The notes under the pieces: model-generated
What the model was told of the DNA's origin: nothing
The model's input: the letters and a program-made list of their open reading frames with translations, nothing else
Database searches by the model: none
Assembly (NCBI GenBank): GCA_903876735.1
Contig: CAIRAW010000051.1
Span: 1-64,000, forward strand
Reading direction: 5' to 3'
Length of the DNA stretch: 64,000 nt
Source of the DNA: an uncultured beta proteobacterium
Lineage (GTDB): Bacteria > Pseudomonadota > Gammaproteobacteria > Burkholderiales > Burkholderiaceae_C
In this document: positions 24,055-33,698 of the stretch, one piece after another
Numbering within the stretch: position 1 is the first letter of the stretch
How the letters are laid out: every line of letters begins with the position of its first letter
Translations under genes and position numbers: made by a program

Positions 24055-26718
24055 GTGAAAGACGCAAACACTGCCCCTCAGGCCTGCGAAACCGCAGGCC
24101 AACCTGACCTGCTCTGCCTGACCCAGGCCTGTGCCGCTGCGCCTGGACATTTCGACGAATTGCGCGCTGCTGCCACCATCGACGCCGCGCTGCCGACAAC
24201 GGATGCGCAAAACCCGCAGACCGGCCCACTCAGCGCACCCTGGCAAGGATTTTTCGATAACCTGGCTGACAAGGGCGCTGCCGAACTGAATCAGCGCGCC
24301 ACCAGCCTGGCGCGCCAGATCCGCGACAACGGCGTCACCTACAACGTCTACGCCGACGAGGGTGGCCCGCAACGGCCCTGGTCGCTCGATCTGTTTCCGC
24401 TGCTGATCGAGCCCGAGAACTGGCAGCAGATCGAAGCCGGCATCCTGCAGCGCGTGCGTCTGCTAGAGCAGGTCATGGCCGATGTCTACGGTCCGCAGCA
24501 ACTGCTCAAGCGCGGTATGCTGCCACCAGCCTTGGTGCAGGGCCACCCCGGCTACCTGCGCGCGATGCATGGCGTCAAACCGGTCGGCGGCACCCATCTG
24601 CATATTGCGGCCTTCGATCTGGCGCGTGGACCGGACGGCAACTGGTGGGTGGTCGGCCAGCGTTGCCAGGCACCCTCGGGCTTTGGCTACCTGCTGGAAA
24701 ACCGGATCGCCATTTCAAGCCAGTTTCCGCAGGCCTTTGCAGCCATGCCGGTACAACGCCTGGCTGCGACCTACCGCGCCCTGATGGACAGCATGAAGAA
24801 GATGAGCCCGTGCGGTGCCGAGCAGCACCTGGCCCTGCTCACGCCCGGGCCCTACAACGAAACCTACTTTGAACACGCTTACCTGGCGCGTTACCTGGGC
24901 CTGACGCTGGTCGAAGGCTGCGACCTGCTGGTGCGCGACGAGCACCTCTACCTCAAGACGCTGCAAGGTCTGGTGCCGGTGCATGGCCTGATCAAGCGGG
25001 TGGATGACGAATATCTGGACCCACTTGAGTTGCGCGCCGACTCCACGCTTGGCGTACCGGGCCTGTTGCAGGCAATTCGGGCCGGCAATGTGCTGGTGGC
25101 CAACGCGCCGGGCTCGGCCTTTCTGGAGTCTCCGGCACTGCTGGGCTTCCTGCCGGCGCTCTCGCGCCAACTGCTGGGCGAAGAACTGAAACTGCCGGCC
25201 CTGCCGACCTGGTGGTGCGGCGAGCGTTCGGCCATGGAGCAGGCCTTGCCACAGTTGCGTGGCTGCACGCTCAAGGCGACTTACCCCGGCTCGACCATGC
25301 TGCCGGATCTGGACGGTGTGCCAGGCCGAAGCCTGCCGGCGCGCGAACTCGACGAGTGGGCCGGACGCGTGGTGCAGCAGAGCGATGACTACACGGTGCA
25401 GGGCAGCGTGCCCTTGTCTCAGATGCCGACCTGGCAGGCGGGTGCGGGCGATACCGGCCAGATGCTGGCACGTTCGGTCATGCTGCGCGTCTTTGTCGTC
25501 TCCGACGGGCCACAGTCCTGGCGCGTGTTGCCTGGTGGCCTGGCGCGCCTGGCGGGTGCCGCCGGCGAAACCGCCTCGATGCAGGGCGGCGGCAGCAGCG
25601 CCGACGTCTGGGCCCTGACACGCGGCGCCATCGACGAAACCACGCTGCTGCAAGCACCCCTGACGCCGGCGGCCCTGACGCAGCGCAAGCGCCTCGTGAC
25701 CAGCCGTGCGGCAGAAAACCTTTACTGGCTGGGGCGCTACTCCGAGCGCACCGAAAATGCGATCCGGCTGGCGCGCCTGACGCTCGAGTGCCTCAATGGC
25801 GAAGAGCAGTCGTCGCCGCCGCTGCTGGAATGGCTCAGCAAGATGGCCGTGGCCAACACCCTGGTGCTGCCGGGCGTGCCTTCGGCAACGCAGGCAAGGC
25901 GTGTTTTCGAGCGCTCACTGATCTCAAGTCTGGGCGGCAGCGATGGCGCAACCAGCGTCGGCTACTACCTGCGCGCGCTGCGCATGACTGGCTCGGTGGT
26001 GCGCGAGCGCCTGTCGCAGGAGCATTGGCGCGTCATGGTGCGGGCTGAGGAGGAATTGTTTGCGCGCTGCAACGAACACAGCCGTGCCGGTGACTACTCG
26101 TCCCTGAAAGCCTTGCAGGTGCTCAAGAACACAAGCGACCACATGGCGGCGGTTACCGGTGCCCAGACCGATCGCATGACGCGTGACGACGGCTGGCGCT
26201 TGCTCAGCGTTGGCCGCCACATCGAGCGTCTGGGTTTTCTCGCGTCTTCGCTGCTGAGCGGCTTTGAGACCGGCTCGGTCCATACGCCGGGCGGGTTCGA
26301 AGCCATGCTGGCGCTGTTTGATGGCACCATCACCTTCCACGCCCAGTACCAGCAAAGCCGCGACCTGGCCGCCCTGCTCGACCTGCTGGTGCTCGACCGC
26401 GACAACCCGCGCTCGCTGGCCTGGGTAGCGCACACCCTGCGTGGGCGCCTGGCCAAACTGGCCGGCAGCGGCCCTGGTGAACTGTGCAATCTGTCACTGC
26501 GGGTGCCCGACCCGGCAGGCTGGAATCTGGCCCACCTGTGCGAGGCACAACCAGTGGCCAGCGCGCCGGGACAGGAGGCCGAAGCGGGCAACGGCTATTT
26601 CTTTGCCCTCAACGACTTGCTGCTGCAATGCACAGCGGCGGCTTTTAACGTTTCCAACGAAATCAGCACCACCTATTTCACCCACTCCGGTGAAACCAAT
26701 CAGAGCATGAGGACCTGA
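24055..26718 (+). CDS. Circularly permuted ATP-grasp protein fused to an alpha-E (DUF403) domain
   Basis: The protein of about 887 residues begins with a circularly permuted type-2 ATP-grasp domain: NGVTYNVYADEGGPQRPWSL near residue 85, GTHLHIAAFDLARGPDGNWW, FGYLLENR and PYNETYFEHAYLARYLGL. From about residue 540 it continues as an alpha-E helical domain (SRAAENLYWLGRYSERTENA to GRHIERLGFLAS). Such proteins are predicted peptide-forming amidoligases encoded with transglutaminases. The GTG at 24055 is a best guess; ATG 24019 is also in frame and neither has a good ribosome site. The stop overlaps the transglutaminase start (TGATG). Confidence 0.85.
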   Translation: MKDANTAPQACETAGQPDLLCLTQACAAAPGHFDELRAAATIDAALPTTDAQNPQTGPLSAPWQGFFDNLADKGAAELNQRATSLARQIRDNGVTYNVYADEGGPQRPWSLDLFPLLIEPENWQQIEAGILQRVRLLEQVMADVYGPQQLLKRGMLPPALVQGHPGYLRAMHGVKPVGGTHLHIAAFDLARGPDGNWWVVGQRCQAPSGFGYLLENRIAISSQFPQAFAAMPVQRLAATYRALMDSMKKMSPCGAEQHLALLTPGPYNETYFEHAYLARYLGLTLVEGCDLLVRDEHLYLKTLQGLVPVHGLIKRVDDEYLDPLELRADSTLGVPGLLQAIRAGNVLVANAPGSAFLESPALLGFLPALSRQLLGEELKLPALPTWWCGERSAMEQALPQLRGCTLKATYPGSTMLPDLDGVPGRSLPARELDEWAGRVVQQSDDYTVQGSVPLSQMPTWQAGAGDTGQMLARSVMLRVFVVSDGPQSWRVLPGGLARLAGAAGETASMQGGGSSADVWALTRGAIDETTLLQAPLTPAALTQRKRLVTSRAAENLYWLGRYSERTENAIRLARLTLECLNGEEQSSPPLLEWLSKMAVANTLVLPGVPSATQARRVFERSLISSLGGSDGATSVGYYLRALRMTGSVVRERLSQEHWRVMVRAEEELFARCNEHSRAGDYSSLKALQVLKNTSDHMAAVTGAQTDRMTRDDGWRLLSVGRHIERLGFLASSLLSGFETGSVHTPGGFEAMLALFDGTITFHAQYQQSRDLAALLDLLVLDRDNPRSLAWVAHTLRGRLAKLAGSGPGELCNLSLRVPDPAGWNLAHLCEAQPVASAPGQEAEAGNGYFFALNDLLLQCTAAAFNVSNEISTTYFTHSGETNQSMRT

Positions 26719-27719
26719 TGCGACTGCAGATCACGCACCAGACGCGCTACGACTATTTGCCGGCGGTGGAAACAGCCCAGCACATGGCCTACCTGCAGCC
26801 GGTCAGCAACCGCCATCAGCGGCTGCTGAGCCATTTGCTCCACATCAGCCCAACACCGGCACAGATGACGCAGAACCTCGATGTCTTTGGCAACCCGCGC
26901 TGCTTTTTCTCGCTACAGGCTCCGCACACCCAACTTGATGTCGTGGCGCACAGCGTGGTCGCCACCTGGACCCGCAGCCTGCCGGCGAGCAGCCTGCCCT
27001 GGGAGCGGGTGCGCGAGCAGTTTCGCTACCTGTCGAACGGGCAGTTCGACAGCGCCACCGAATTCGTCTTTGCCTCGCCCTTTGTGCCGCGCCATCCCGA
27101 GTTTGCGACCTACGCCCGGCCCAGCTTTGTCGCCGGTCAAAACGTGCTGGCGGTGGCCAGGGACCTGATGCAGCGCATCCATTCCGACTTTGTCTACGAG
27201 AGCCAGAGCACACAGGTCAACACGCCGGCATTGCAGGCGTTGGCCCAGCGCAAAGGGGTGTGCCAGGACTTTGCCCACATCATGATCGCGTGTCTGCGCG
27301 CAATGGGCATCGCGGCGCGTTACGTCAGCGGTTACCTGCTGACGCAGCCAGCGCCGGGCACGGTCAAACTGCGCGGCAGCGACGCTTCGCACGCCTGGGT
27401 GGCGGTTTATGCACCCGACCTGCCGCCGGGCGAGCGCTGGTGCGATTTCGACCCCACCAACAACCGCGCCGGCTGGCACTCGCCGGGCGAGGACTACGTG
27501 ACGCTGGCCACGGGACGGGATTTCTCCGACGTCTCGCCGCTGCGCGGCGTGATCCATGGCGGCGCCAGCCACATTCTGACCGTTGGCGTTACGGTCGAGC
27601 CCGTCATGGAAGCCAGCGCGACCGATGGCCGTCCGGCCGTCCAGCAGCAAAGCCAGCGCCAGGGCCAATTGCCGGCAACCGGTCAGTCACAATCCCAAAG
27701 TCAGGGTCGCAGCGGCTAA
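26718..27719 (+). CDS. Bacterial transglutaminase-family protease-like protein
   Basis: The 333-residue protein has an N-terminal beta domain (Bact_transglu_N, MRLQITHQTRYDY onwards) and a transglutaminase core with Cys in KGVCQDFAHIM (about 178-188), His in DASHAWVAVY (about 226-235) and Asp in WCDFDPTNN (about 246-254). The triad is intact, so it is probably a peptidase or amidase. Its start overlaps the ATP-grasp/alpha-E gene by one base; the pairing is conserved in many bacteria. The C-terminus is a Gln/Ser-rich tail. Confidence 0.9.
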   Translation: MRLQITHQTRYDYLPAVETAQHMAYLQPVSNRHQRLLSHLLHISPTPAQMTQNLDVFGNPRCFFSLQAPHTQLDVVAHSVVATWTRSLPASSLPWERVREQFRYLSNGQFDSATEFVFASPFVPRHPEFATYARPSFVAGQNVLAVARDLMQRIHSDFVYESQSTQVNTPALQALAQRKGVCQDFAHIMIACLRAMGIAARYVSGYLLTQPAPGTVKLRGSDASHAWVAVYAPDLPPGERWCDFDPTNNRAGWHSPGEDYVTLATGRDFSDVSPLRGVIHGGASHILTVGVTVEPVMEASATDGRPAVQQQSQRQGQLPATGQSQSQSQGRSG

Positions 27720-27761
27720 CCCGCCATCACCCATTCATAGCTTCCATCAGAAAGAATCAGC

Positions 27762-28217
27762 ATGAGCATTTACGCCAAACTCGCAGCACTCCAGATCACC
27801 CTGCCACCGGTCTCTGCACCGGCAGCGGCCTACGTACCCTTTGTGCAGACCGGCAATCTGGTTTTTCTGAGCGGCCACATCGCCAAAAAAGACGGCAAGC
27901 CCTGGGTCGGCCAACTCGGCAAGAACCTGACCACCGCGGAAGGCCAGGCCGCAGCACGCGCCATCGCCATCGACCTGATGGGCACGCTGCACGCGGCGAC
28001 GGGCGACCTGAACCGCGTCAAGCGCATCGTCAAAGTGATGTCACTGGTCAATTCAACCGGCGACTTCACCGAGCAGCACCTAGTGACCAATGGCGCCAGT
28101 GAACTGTTGGGCGAAGTCTTTGGCGCTGCTGGCGCGCACGCCCGCAGCGCCTTCGGCGTGGCCCAAATTCCGCTGGGTGCCTGCGTTGAGATCGAACTGA
28201 TCGCCGAACTGGGCTAA
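27762..28217 (+). CDS. RidA-family (YjgF/UK114) protein
   Basis: The 151-residue protein belongs to the longer RidA subfamily. It has VQTGNLVFLSGHIA (about 29-42), GDLNRVKRIVKVMSLVNST (about 85-103) and HARSAFGVAQIPLGACVEIE (about 126-145), with the conserved Arg of HARSAFG. RidA proteins hydrolyse reactive enamines and imines; this branch may act on another small intermediate. It follows the transglutaminase gene by 42 bases and may belong to the same transcript. Confidence 0.88.
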   Translation: MSIYAKLAALQITLPPVSAPAAAYVPFVQTGNLVFLSGHIAKKDGKPWVGQLGKNLTTAEGQAAARAIAIDLMGTLHAATGDLNRVKRIVKVMSLVNSTGDFTEQHLVTNGASELLGEVFGAAGAHARSAFGVAQIPLGACVEIELIAELG

Positions 28218-28529
28218 TAGCCGCAGAACACAGCGATTCGTCACTGGGGGGGGTGCAGCAAATGCCCCCGGATCAATGCCCGGCACGTGGAAATCCACTC
28301 GGACAATTTCAGTTGCCGGTCAGTTGCCGTTCATGGCCTACCGCATAGAGCCAAAGCAGGCAGTTACGGGCGCCTGCGGCGCCCGTACTTAGCCCCTTCG
28401 CGCGCGTTTGCTGCATGTGGCGCCGCGCGATCAGCATTTCGTCCCATGGTCCGCGACGCAGTGCGAATGCGCGTGAATACTTCGCCTGTTCATCCCCGAA
28501 GCACAATCCAACCCGAAAGGTATCGATCC
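28218..28529. other. Intergenic stretch with a perfect 10-bp hairpin
   Basis: This 312-base gap has no supported gene. At 28365-28387 it holds TACGGGCGCC/GGCGCCCGTA with a 3-base loop and no T-run after it, so it is not a normal intrinsic terminator. It may be a repeat unit or a transcript end. The rest is GC-rich without a convincing promoter. Confidence 0.5.
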
Positions 28530-29591
28530 ATGTCTACCCGTTCCATCTTTGGTTTTCGTAGCCTCGCGCTTGTCGTGGCAGCGGCCTGTGTCACGCTGCT
28601 GCAGCCTGCCGCCAATGCTGCCGAGGCAGGCTTTCGCCAAATGACGGTGGCCGCAGACAAAGCGGATGACAAGCCGGCCCACTTCGCGCTCTATTACCCG
28701 ACGTCTGATGCGGCCCGGGTGATTCCAATGGGGCCATTCCCGCAGACCGTAGCCATTAACGGGGCACCGGAGTCGAAATTCAAGGGTCTCATTGTGTTCA
28801 GTCATGGAACGGCCTCCACCGAGACAGGCTTTGCCACTCTGGCGCAAGCACTGGCGCGCAACGGCTACCTGGTTGCCAGTGTCGAGCACGTGGGCGATAC
28901 CTGGCAGGACCAGTCGATGCGTGCCACGCCGGTGCGCTACTTTGCCGAACGCCCGCGCCAGGCTTCGCGCGTGATCGATACCTTGCTCGCCGACCCGAAA
29001 TGGCGCGCAGGCCTTGCCAATGGTGCCGACGGGCGCCCGCTAATCGGTGCACTGGGTCATTCGGCGGGCGGTTACACGGTACTGGCGCTGGCAGGCGGCA
29101 AGCCGGTGCTGTCGCGCATGCGCACGCATTGCGAGACCGAAGCGGAACTCGATCCCGTCCTGTGCAAGTTGTCGCGCGCCATGGGTGGCGCTTCAGTGCA
29201 GGCCGGAGCAGCCCCAGACGGGCAGGAAGAGCCGGTACAGGCCGACACCCGTGTCCGCGCAGTGATGACATTAGCGCCGATGGGTGTGGTGTTCAGTGCG
29301 TCCTCACTGGCATCGGTCACCGTGCCGGTGGCCATTTATGCGGGTGAAAAAGACACCTTCCTCGTGCCGCGCTTCCACGCGCAATGGGTAATGCAGAACA
29401 TGCGCGGCGCCAATGCAACGCTGCAACTTCTGCCCAATGCAGGACACTACGCATTCATGAACACACCGACGATGGACCTGCCCTCACCGGACGGCAGCGT
29501 GGCCGGCGACCCGCAAGGCTTCGACCGGGCTGTGTTCCTGGACCGCTTGGCACAAGAGTCGATCGCGTTTTTCGACAAGTGCTTGCGATAA
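28530..29591 (+). CDS. Exported alpha/beta-hydrolase (dienelactone hydrolase/PAF-AH-like)
   Basis: The 353-residue protein has a clear signal peptide (LALVVAAACVTLLQPAANAA) and an alpha/beta-hydrolase fold: oxyanion region IVFSHGTAS (about 90-98), nucleophile in LGHSAGGYTV (Ser about 174), acid near YAGEKDTFL (about 271-279) and His in NAGHYAFMN (about 305-313). Long loops between about 195 and 240 suggest an extended lid. Substrate unknown. The start follows GAAAGG. Confidence 0.85.
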   Translation: MSTRSIFGFRSLALVVAAACVTLLQPAANAAEAGFRQMTVAADKADDKPAHFALYYPTSDAARVIPMGPFPQTVAINGAPESKFKGLIVFSHGTASTETGFATLAQALARNGYLVASVEHVGDTWQDQSMRATPVRYFAERPRQASRVIDTLLADPKWRAGLANGADGRPLIGALGHSAGGYTVLALAGGKPVLSRMRTHCETEAELDPVLCKLSRAMGGASVQAGAAPDGQEEPVQADTRVRAVMTLAPMGVVFSASSLASVTVPVAIYAGEKDTFLVPRFHAQWVMQNMRGANATLQLLPNAGHYAFMNTPTMDLPSPDGSVAGDPQGFDRAVFLDRLAQESIAFFDKCLR

Positions 29592-30056
29592 CTGTGAGCA
29601 CGCCACGGCGGATTGCCCATCATGGTCGGCGTGACTGTGTCCTGAAACTCTGAAATGGACTGCCACCAAGCCGACCTTCGCCCGCAGCAGCGAATGACAG
29701 CTTGAGAGCGCCCAGTTCGGAATTATGGACATCAACACGGATTACGGGCTGAATGCGCTGCTGGAGAGCCGAACAGACCCTGAAGTCAACTTCCGGTCAT
29801 GGTCGCTGGTCCCTGGTGCATGATCGTTTTCCTATTTGGGAACATCAGTGATCGTCAGTTCCCTGTCGACACCAAACTCGGACACGTTGCGGGTACACAC
29901 CAAAGCCTGCTTCCTGCCGGTCCGGTTCAACGCCGCCGAGAAACAGTTCGGGGCCTTCGACAATGTATCCGTACAGGGCATCGGCGACCGTTGAAACGGG
30001 AACTCATAATCGAATGACCATCAATATCTATTTGCCAGCTTGCAACAACCATTGTC
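29592..30056. other. Gene-poor, apparently decayed stretch left of the LysR-tcu block
   Basis: In 465 bases I find no complete gene with a ribosome site. An in-frame stretch at 29824-29994 reads DTLRVHTKACFLPVRFNAA and continues QFGAFDNVSVQGIGDR before a stop; it looks protein-like and may be the 3' remnant of a lost gene that I do not recognise. Base composition becomes more AT-rich toward 30056. Confidence 0.35.
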
Positions 30057-30959
30057 ATGAAGATTGATTTCGACGGCATTCAAGCCTTTGTGTATATCGC
30101 CGAACTCGGTGCGTTCAATAAGGCCGCGGACAAACTCAACATCACACAGGCTGCACTGACGCGAAGAATCCAGAAACTTGAAGGCTATCTGGGCCTGCGG
30201 CTTATGGATCGCACCACGCGGCACATGGAACTGACCATGGTCGGAAAGGAGTTTTTGCCGAAGGCAAAGATCCTGGTTAATGAAATGGCAAGCGCATTTA
30301 ATCAGCTGAAGGGGGTTTCAAAAAGCGCCAAAGGAAATTTCACGTTGGCATGCGTCTCGACCATGGCGACGTATATCCTGCCGGAATTGATCAGTCGGTA
30401 TTCAGAAAAGCACCCAGACAACCGGATCAAGCTCATTGACGCCAGCGCTTATGAAGTCCGAGAGGCTCTATTGAGTCGGCAAGCTGAAGTCGGTGTCTCC
30501 GTGCAAGGAGAGAAGCATTCTGAACTGGAGGAAACAATCCTGTTTGAAGACCCCTTGTTGTTCTTTTGTCGCAAGTCCCACCCGTTAAGCGGGCGGAAGT
30601 CTGTAGACTGGTCAGACATGAACCAAAGCGACCTGATTGTCGTCAGCAATTTCACGGCCACACGAATCTTCATGGACTACCAACTGGCGAAAAATGGCAT
30701 CAGTCTGCAAGGTTCTTACGAAGTTCAGCACCATGCAACGGCCATCAACCTGGTCTCAGCGGGCGTAGGCTGCGCAATCCTGCCCTCGACCATCTGCGCG
30801 ACCAACGACAGGCCCGGTGTGGTCCGTATTCCGCTTATTGCACCCATTGTCAAACGCAAGATTGTAATGATCAAGAGAAAGGGCTATACCCTGTCGCCAG
30901 CAGCGCAAGCCTTCTGGCAGATACTGAAAACCACGGCTATCAAGGCATCAAAAAAATAA
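30057..30959 (+). CDS. LysR-family transcriptional regulator (probable regulator of tcuAB)
   Basis: The 300-residue protein has an N-terminal winged helix (FVYIAELGAFNKAADKLNIT, then TRRIQKLEGYLGLRLMDRT, residues about 11-55) and a LysR substrate domain starting at GNFTLACVST (about 93). In Salmonella, the LysR protein TcuR controls the tricarballylate genes tcuABC. Here it lies directly upstream of tcuA in the same direction, with a 114-base gap containing palindromic half-sites. Its codons are visibly more AT-rich than tcuAB. The effector is unknown. Confidence 0.9.
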   Translation: MKIDFDGIQAFVYIAELGAFNKAADKLNITQAALTRRIQKLEGYLGLRLMDRTTRHMELTMVGKEFLPKAKILVNEMASAFNQLKGVSKSAKGNFTLACVSTMATYILPELISRYSEKHPDNRIKLIDASAYEVREALLSRQAEVGVSVQGEKHSELEETILFEDPLLFFCRKSHPLSGRKSVDWSDMNQSDLIVVSNFTATRIFMDYQLAKNGISLQGSYEVQHHATAINLVSAGVGCAILPSTICATNDRPGVVRIPLIAPIVKRKIVMIKRKGYTLSPAAQAFWQILKTTAIKASKK

Positions 30960-30983
30960 TTCATCACGCGCTGCAGCGCGACA

Positions 30984-31000
30984 AATTGGGTGCTCCAATT
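30984..31000 (+). terminator. Weak hairpin after the LysR gene
   Basis: AATTGG/CCAATT with a 5-base loop is followed by ATTGTTT, 24 bases after the LysR stop. The stem is short and AT-rich, so it is at most a weak terminator, or part of the control region of tcuA. Confidence 0.3.
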
Positions 31001-31036
31001 ATTGTTTAATTTGAAACAATCGAATCGAATGTTTCA
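31001..31036 (+). promoter_or_regulatory. Candidate LysR operator upstream of tcuA
   Basis: Two inverted repeats overlap here: ATTGTTT/AAACAAT (31001-31007 and 31014-31020) and TGAAACA/TGTTTCA (31012-31018 and 31030-31036, 11 bases apart). They share a half-site, giving three TGTTT-type half-sites. The second repeat also fits the T-N11-A idea of LysR boxes. It lies 38 bases before the tcuA start, placed for control of tcuAB. Confidence 0.5.
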
Positions 31037-31073
31037 TTTGTGAAGACCATCCATATCACGGACACTTTGATTT

Positions 31074-32498
31074 GTGAAAAATAGTGAAGCATTAAACATC
31101 GATGTGCTGGTCATCGGCGGCGGTAACGCCGCGCTGTGCGCGGCGCTGATGGCGCGCGAGGCCGGTGCCTCGGTGCTGCTGCTCGAGGCCGCGCCACGCG
31201 CCTGGCGCGGCGGCAACTCGCAGCACACCCGCAACCTGCGCTGCATGCACGATGCGCCGCAGGATGTGCTGATCGACGCCTACCCCGAGGAAGAATACTG
31301 GCAGGACCTGCTCAAGGTCACTGGCGGCATCACCAATGAGGAACTGGCACGCCTGACGATCCGCGCCTCGTCCACCTGCCGCGACTGGATGCGCAGCCAC
31401 GGCGTGCACTTCCAGCCACCGCTTTCCGGTGCGCTGCACGTGGCGCGCACCAATGCCTTCTTCATGGGCGGTGGCAAGGCCCTGGTCAACGCCTATTACC
31501 GCAGCGCCGAAAAGCTTGGCGTGCAAGTGCGATACGAGACGCCGGTGAACTCGGTCGAAATGGACGGCGAGCGCTTTGTCGCTGTGCACACGGCAGCGGG
31601 TGAGCGCATCGCGGCCCGAAGCTGCGTGCTGGGCGCCGGCGGCTTCGAGTCGAATCTGGATTGGCTGCGCCAGGCCTGGGGGCAGAACGAACGCGGCGAA
31701 TGGCCGGCCGACAACTTTTTGATCCGTGGCACGCGTTTCAATATGGGCGTGCTGCTCAAGCACATGATCGCTGCTGGCGCCGACACCATAGGCGACCCGA
31801 CGCAGGCGCACATGGTGGCGATCGACGCGCGCGCGCCGCTTTTTGATGGGGGCATCTGCACCCGCATCGACTGCGTCTCGCTTGGCGTCGTGGTCAACCG
31901 CGAGGGCGTGCGCTTCTACGACGAGGGCGAGGACTTCTGGCCCAAGCGCTACGCAATCTGGGGCCGCCTGGTGGCGCAGCAGTCGGGCCAGGTCGGCTAC
32001 TCCATCATTGACCAGAAAGCCATAGGACGCTTCATGCCGCCGGTCTTTCCCGGTACCAAAGCCGACACCCTCGATGAACTCGCGCGCAAGCTCGGCCTGC
32101 CCGAAGCGGCTTTTGTCAAGACCGTGCAGGACTACAACGCCGCCTGCCAGAGCGGCACGTTCGACCACACGGCGCTCGACGACTGCGCCACCGCCGGCCT
32201 GACACCGGCCAAGACGCACTGGGCGCGTCCCATCGACCACGCGCCCTTTTATGGCTACGCGCTCAAGCCCGGCATCACCTTCACCTACCTCGGGCTCAAG
32301 GTCAATGCGCAGGCGGCCGTGCACTTTGCTGGCCGGCCCAGTCCGAACCTCTTTGTCGCCGGCGAGATGATGGCCGGCAATGTGCTGGGCAAGGGCTACA
32401 CCGCCGGCGTTGGCATGTCCATCGGCACCGCCTTCGGGCGCATCGCCGGCACACAGGCGGCGATTGCTGCGCGGAGGATCGACCATGCAAGCGCTTGA
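31074..32498 (+). CDS. tcuA: FAD-dependent tricarballylate dehydrogenase TcuA
   Basis: The 474-residue flavoprotein belongs to the fumarate reductase/KsdD-type FAD family. [21 protein letters not shown] (about 11-31) binds ADP, and [10 protein letters not shown] (about 44-53), [11 protein letters not shown]-like and [20 protein letters not shown] (about 439-458) complete the pattern. TcuA oxidises tricarballylate to cis-aconitate in Salmonella and passes electrons to TcuB, encoded next with a 14-base overlap. The best start is GTG (VKNSEAL); no ATG fits. GC-rich codon use contrasts with the LysR gene before it. The true substrate here could be another tricarboxylate. Confidence 0.9.
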   Translation: MKNSEALNIDVLVIGGGNAALCAALMAREAGASVLLLEAAPRAWRGGNSQHTRNLRCMHDAPQDVLIDAYPEEEYWQDLLKVTGGITNEELARLTIRASSTCRDWMRSHGVHFQPPLSGALHVARTNAFFMGGGKALVNAYYRSAEKLGVQVRYETPVNSVEMDGERFVAVHTAAGERIAARSCVLGAGGFESNLDWLRQAWGQNERGEWPADNFLIRGTRFNMGVLLKHMIAAGADTIGDPTQAHMVAIDARAPLFDGGICTRIDCVSLGVVVNREGVRFYDEGEDFWPKRYAIWGRLVAQQSGQVGYSIIDQKAIGRFMPPVFPGTKADTLDELARKLGLPEAAFVKTVQDYNAACQSGTFDHTALDDCATAGLTPAKTHWARPIDHAPFYGYALKPGITFTYLGLKVNAQAAVHFAGRPSPNLFVAGEMMAGNVLGKGYTAGVGMSIGTAFGRIAGTQAAIAARRIDHASA

Positions 32499-33684
32499 AG
32501 CCCTGGGCCGCGAGGCCGCTGTGCTGGCCAATGGTGGCCGTCCCGTGATTGCGATCCTGAGCGCCAACGAGGCCGAGGTCGGCCGCCAGATGCAGATCTG
32601 CAACGCCTGTCGCTACTGCGAGGGTTTTTGCGCCGTGTTCCCGGCCATGACGCGCCGGCTCGAATTCGGCAAGGCCGACGTCCATTACCTGGCCAATCTG
32701 TGCCACAACTGCGGCGCCTGCCTGCACGCCTGCCAGTACGCGCCGCCGCACGAGTTCGCCGTCAACGTGCCGCAGGCCATGGCCAAACTGCGCCTGGACA
32801 CCTATACCGATTACGCCTGGCCGTCCGCCCTGGGCCGCCTGTACCAGCGCAACGGCCTGACGCTGAGCCTCGCCACCGCTTTCGCGCTGGTGCTGTTTCT
32901 GCTGCTGGCGCTGCTGGCGCGTGGCACGCTTTTCCCGGGGCCACTGCAGGGCAATTTCTACGCGGTCTTTGGCCACAATCTGCTCGGTCTGATGTTTGGC
33001 GCCGTGTTCGGCATGGCAGTGCTGGCGCTGGGCATCGGCGTTACGCGTTTCTGGCGTGGCGTAGCGCCGGCCACAGCAGCGCAGGACGCGCCGACGCCGG
33101 GTCTGTACCGCGCTGCCAGCACCGAGGCTGTCAGCGACGTGCTGAGTCTCAGGTACCTGGGCGGCGGCCATGGCCAGGGTTGCAACAATGCCGACGATGC
33201 GTTCACGCTGTGGCGGCGGCGTTTTCACCACTTTACGTTCTACGGCTTCGCCCTGTGCTTCGCAGCGACCGGTTTGGCCACGCTTTACCACTACCTGCTG
33301 AACCGCCATGCGCCCTATGCGCTCGACAGCCTGCCGGTTCTGCTGGGCACCGCTGGCGGCATCGGCCTGCTGATCGGGCCGGTCGGCTTGCTCTGGCTCA
33401 ATTTGCAGCGCGACCCGGCGCATGGCGACAGCGCGCAGCGGACCATGGACCGAGGCTTCATCGCGCTGCTGCTGTTGGTGAGCCTGAGCGGTCTGGCGTT
33501 GCTGATCTGGCGCGACAGCGGCGCCATGGCGCTGCTGCTGGCGCTGCACCTGGGTGTGGTGATGGCGCTGTTTCTCACCATGCCCTACGGCAAGTTCGCG
33601 CACGGCATTTTCAGAGCGGCGGCGCTGCTCATGCACGCCATTGAAAAAAGACAACCCAACCTGATCGGTTTGGGAGACGATTAA
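32485..33684 (+). CDS. tcuB: TcuB: Fe-S and membrane electron-transfer protein
   Basis: The 399-residue protein has two [4Fe-4S]-type cysteine clusters near the N-terminus, [11 protein letters not shown] (about 39-49) and [11 protein letters not shown] (about 73-83), then six or so membrane helices from about residue 130 with conserved histidines ([25 protein letters not shown]) that may bind haem. TcuB re-oxidises the flavin of TcuA and passes electrons to the quinone pool. The start follows GGAGGA and lies inside the tcuA end (14-base overlap). No MFS transporter tcuC follows; periplasmic receptors do. Confidence 0.92.
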   Translation: MQALEALGREAAVLANGGRPVIAILSANEAEVGRQMQICNACRYCEGFCAVFPAMTRRLEFGKADVHYLANLCHNCGACLHACQYAPPHEFAVNVPQAMAKLRLDTYTDYAWPSALGRLYQRNGLTLSLATAFALVLFLLLALLARGTLFPGPLQGNFYAVFGHNLLGLMFGAVFGMAVLALGIGVTRFWRGVAPATAAQDAPTPGLYRAASTEAVSDVLSLRYLGGGHGQGCNNADDAFTLWRRRFHHFTFYGFALCFAATGLATLYHYLLNRHAPYALDSLPVLLGTAGGIGLLIGPVGLLWLNLQRDPAHGDSAQRTMDRGFIALLLLVSLSGLALLIWRDSGAMALLLALHLGVVMALFLTMPYGKFAHGIFRAAALLMHAIEKRQPNLIGLGDD

Positions 33685-33698
33685 AAAAAGGAGACAAA

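Noticed and set aside
31092-32603. A 503-codon minus-strand open frame opposite tcuA
   Set aside because: Shadow of tcuA; the translation lacks domains and has biased composition.
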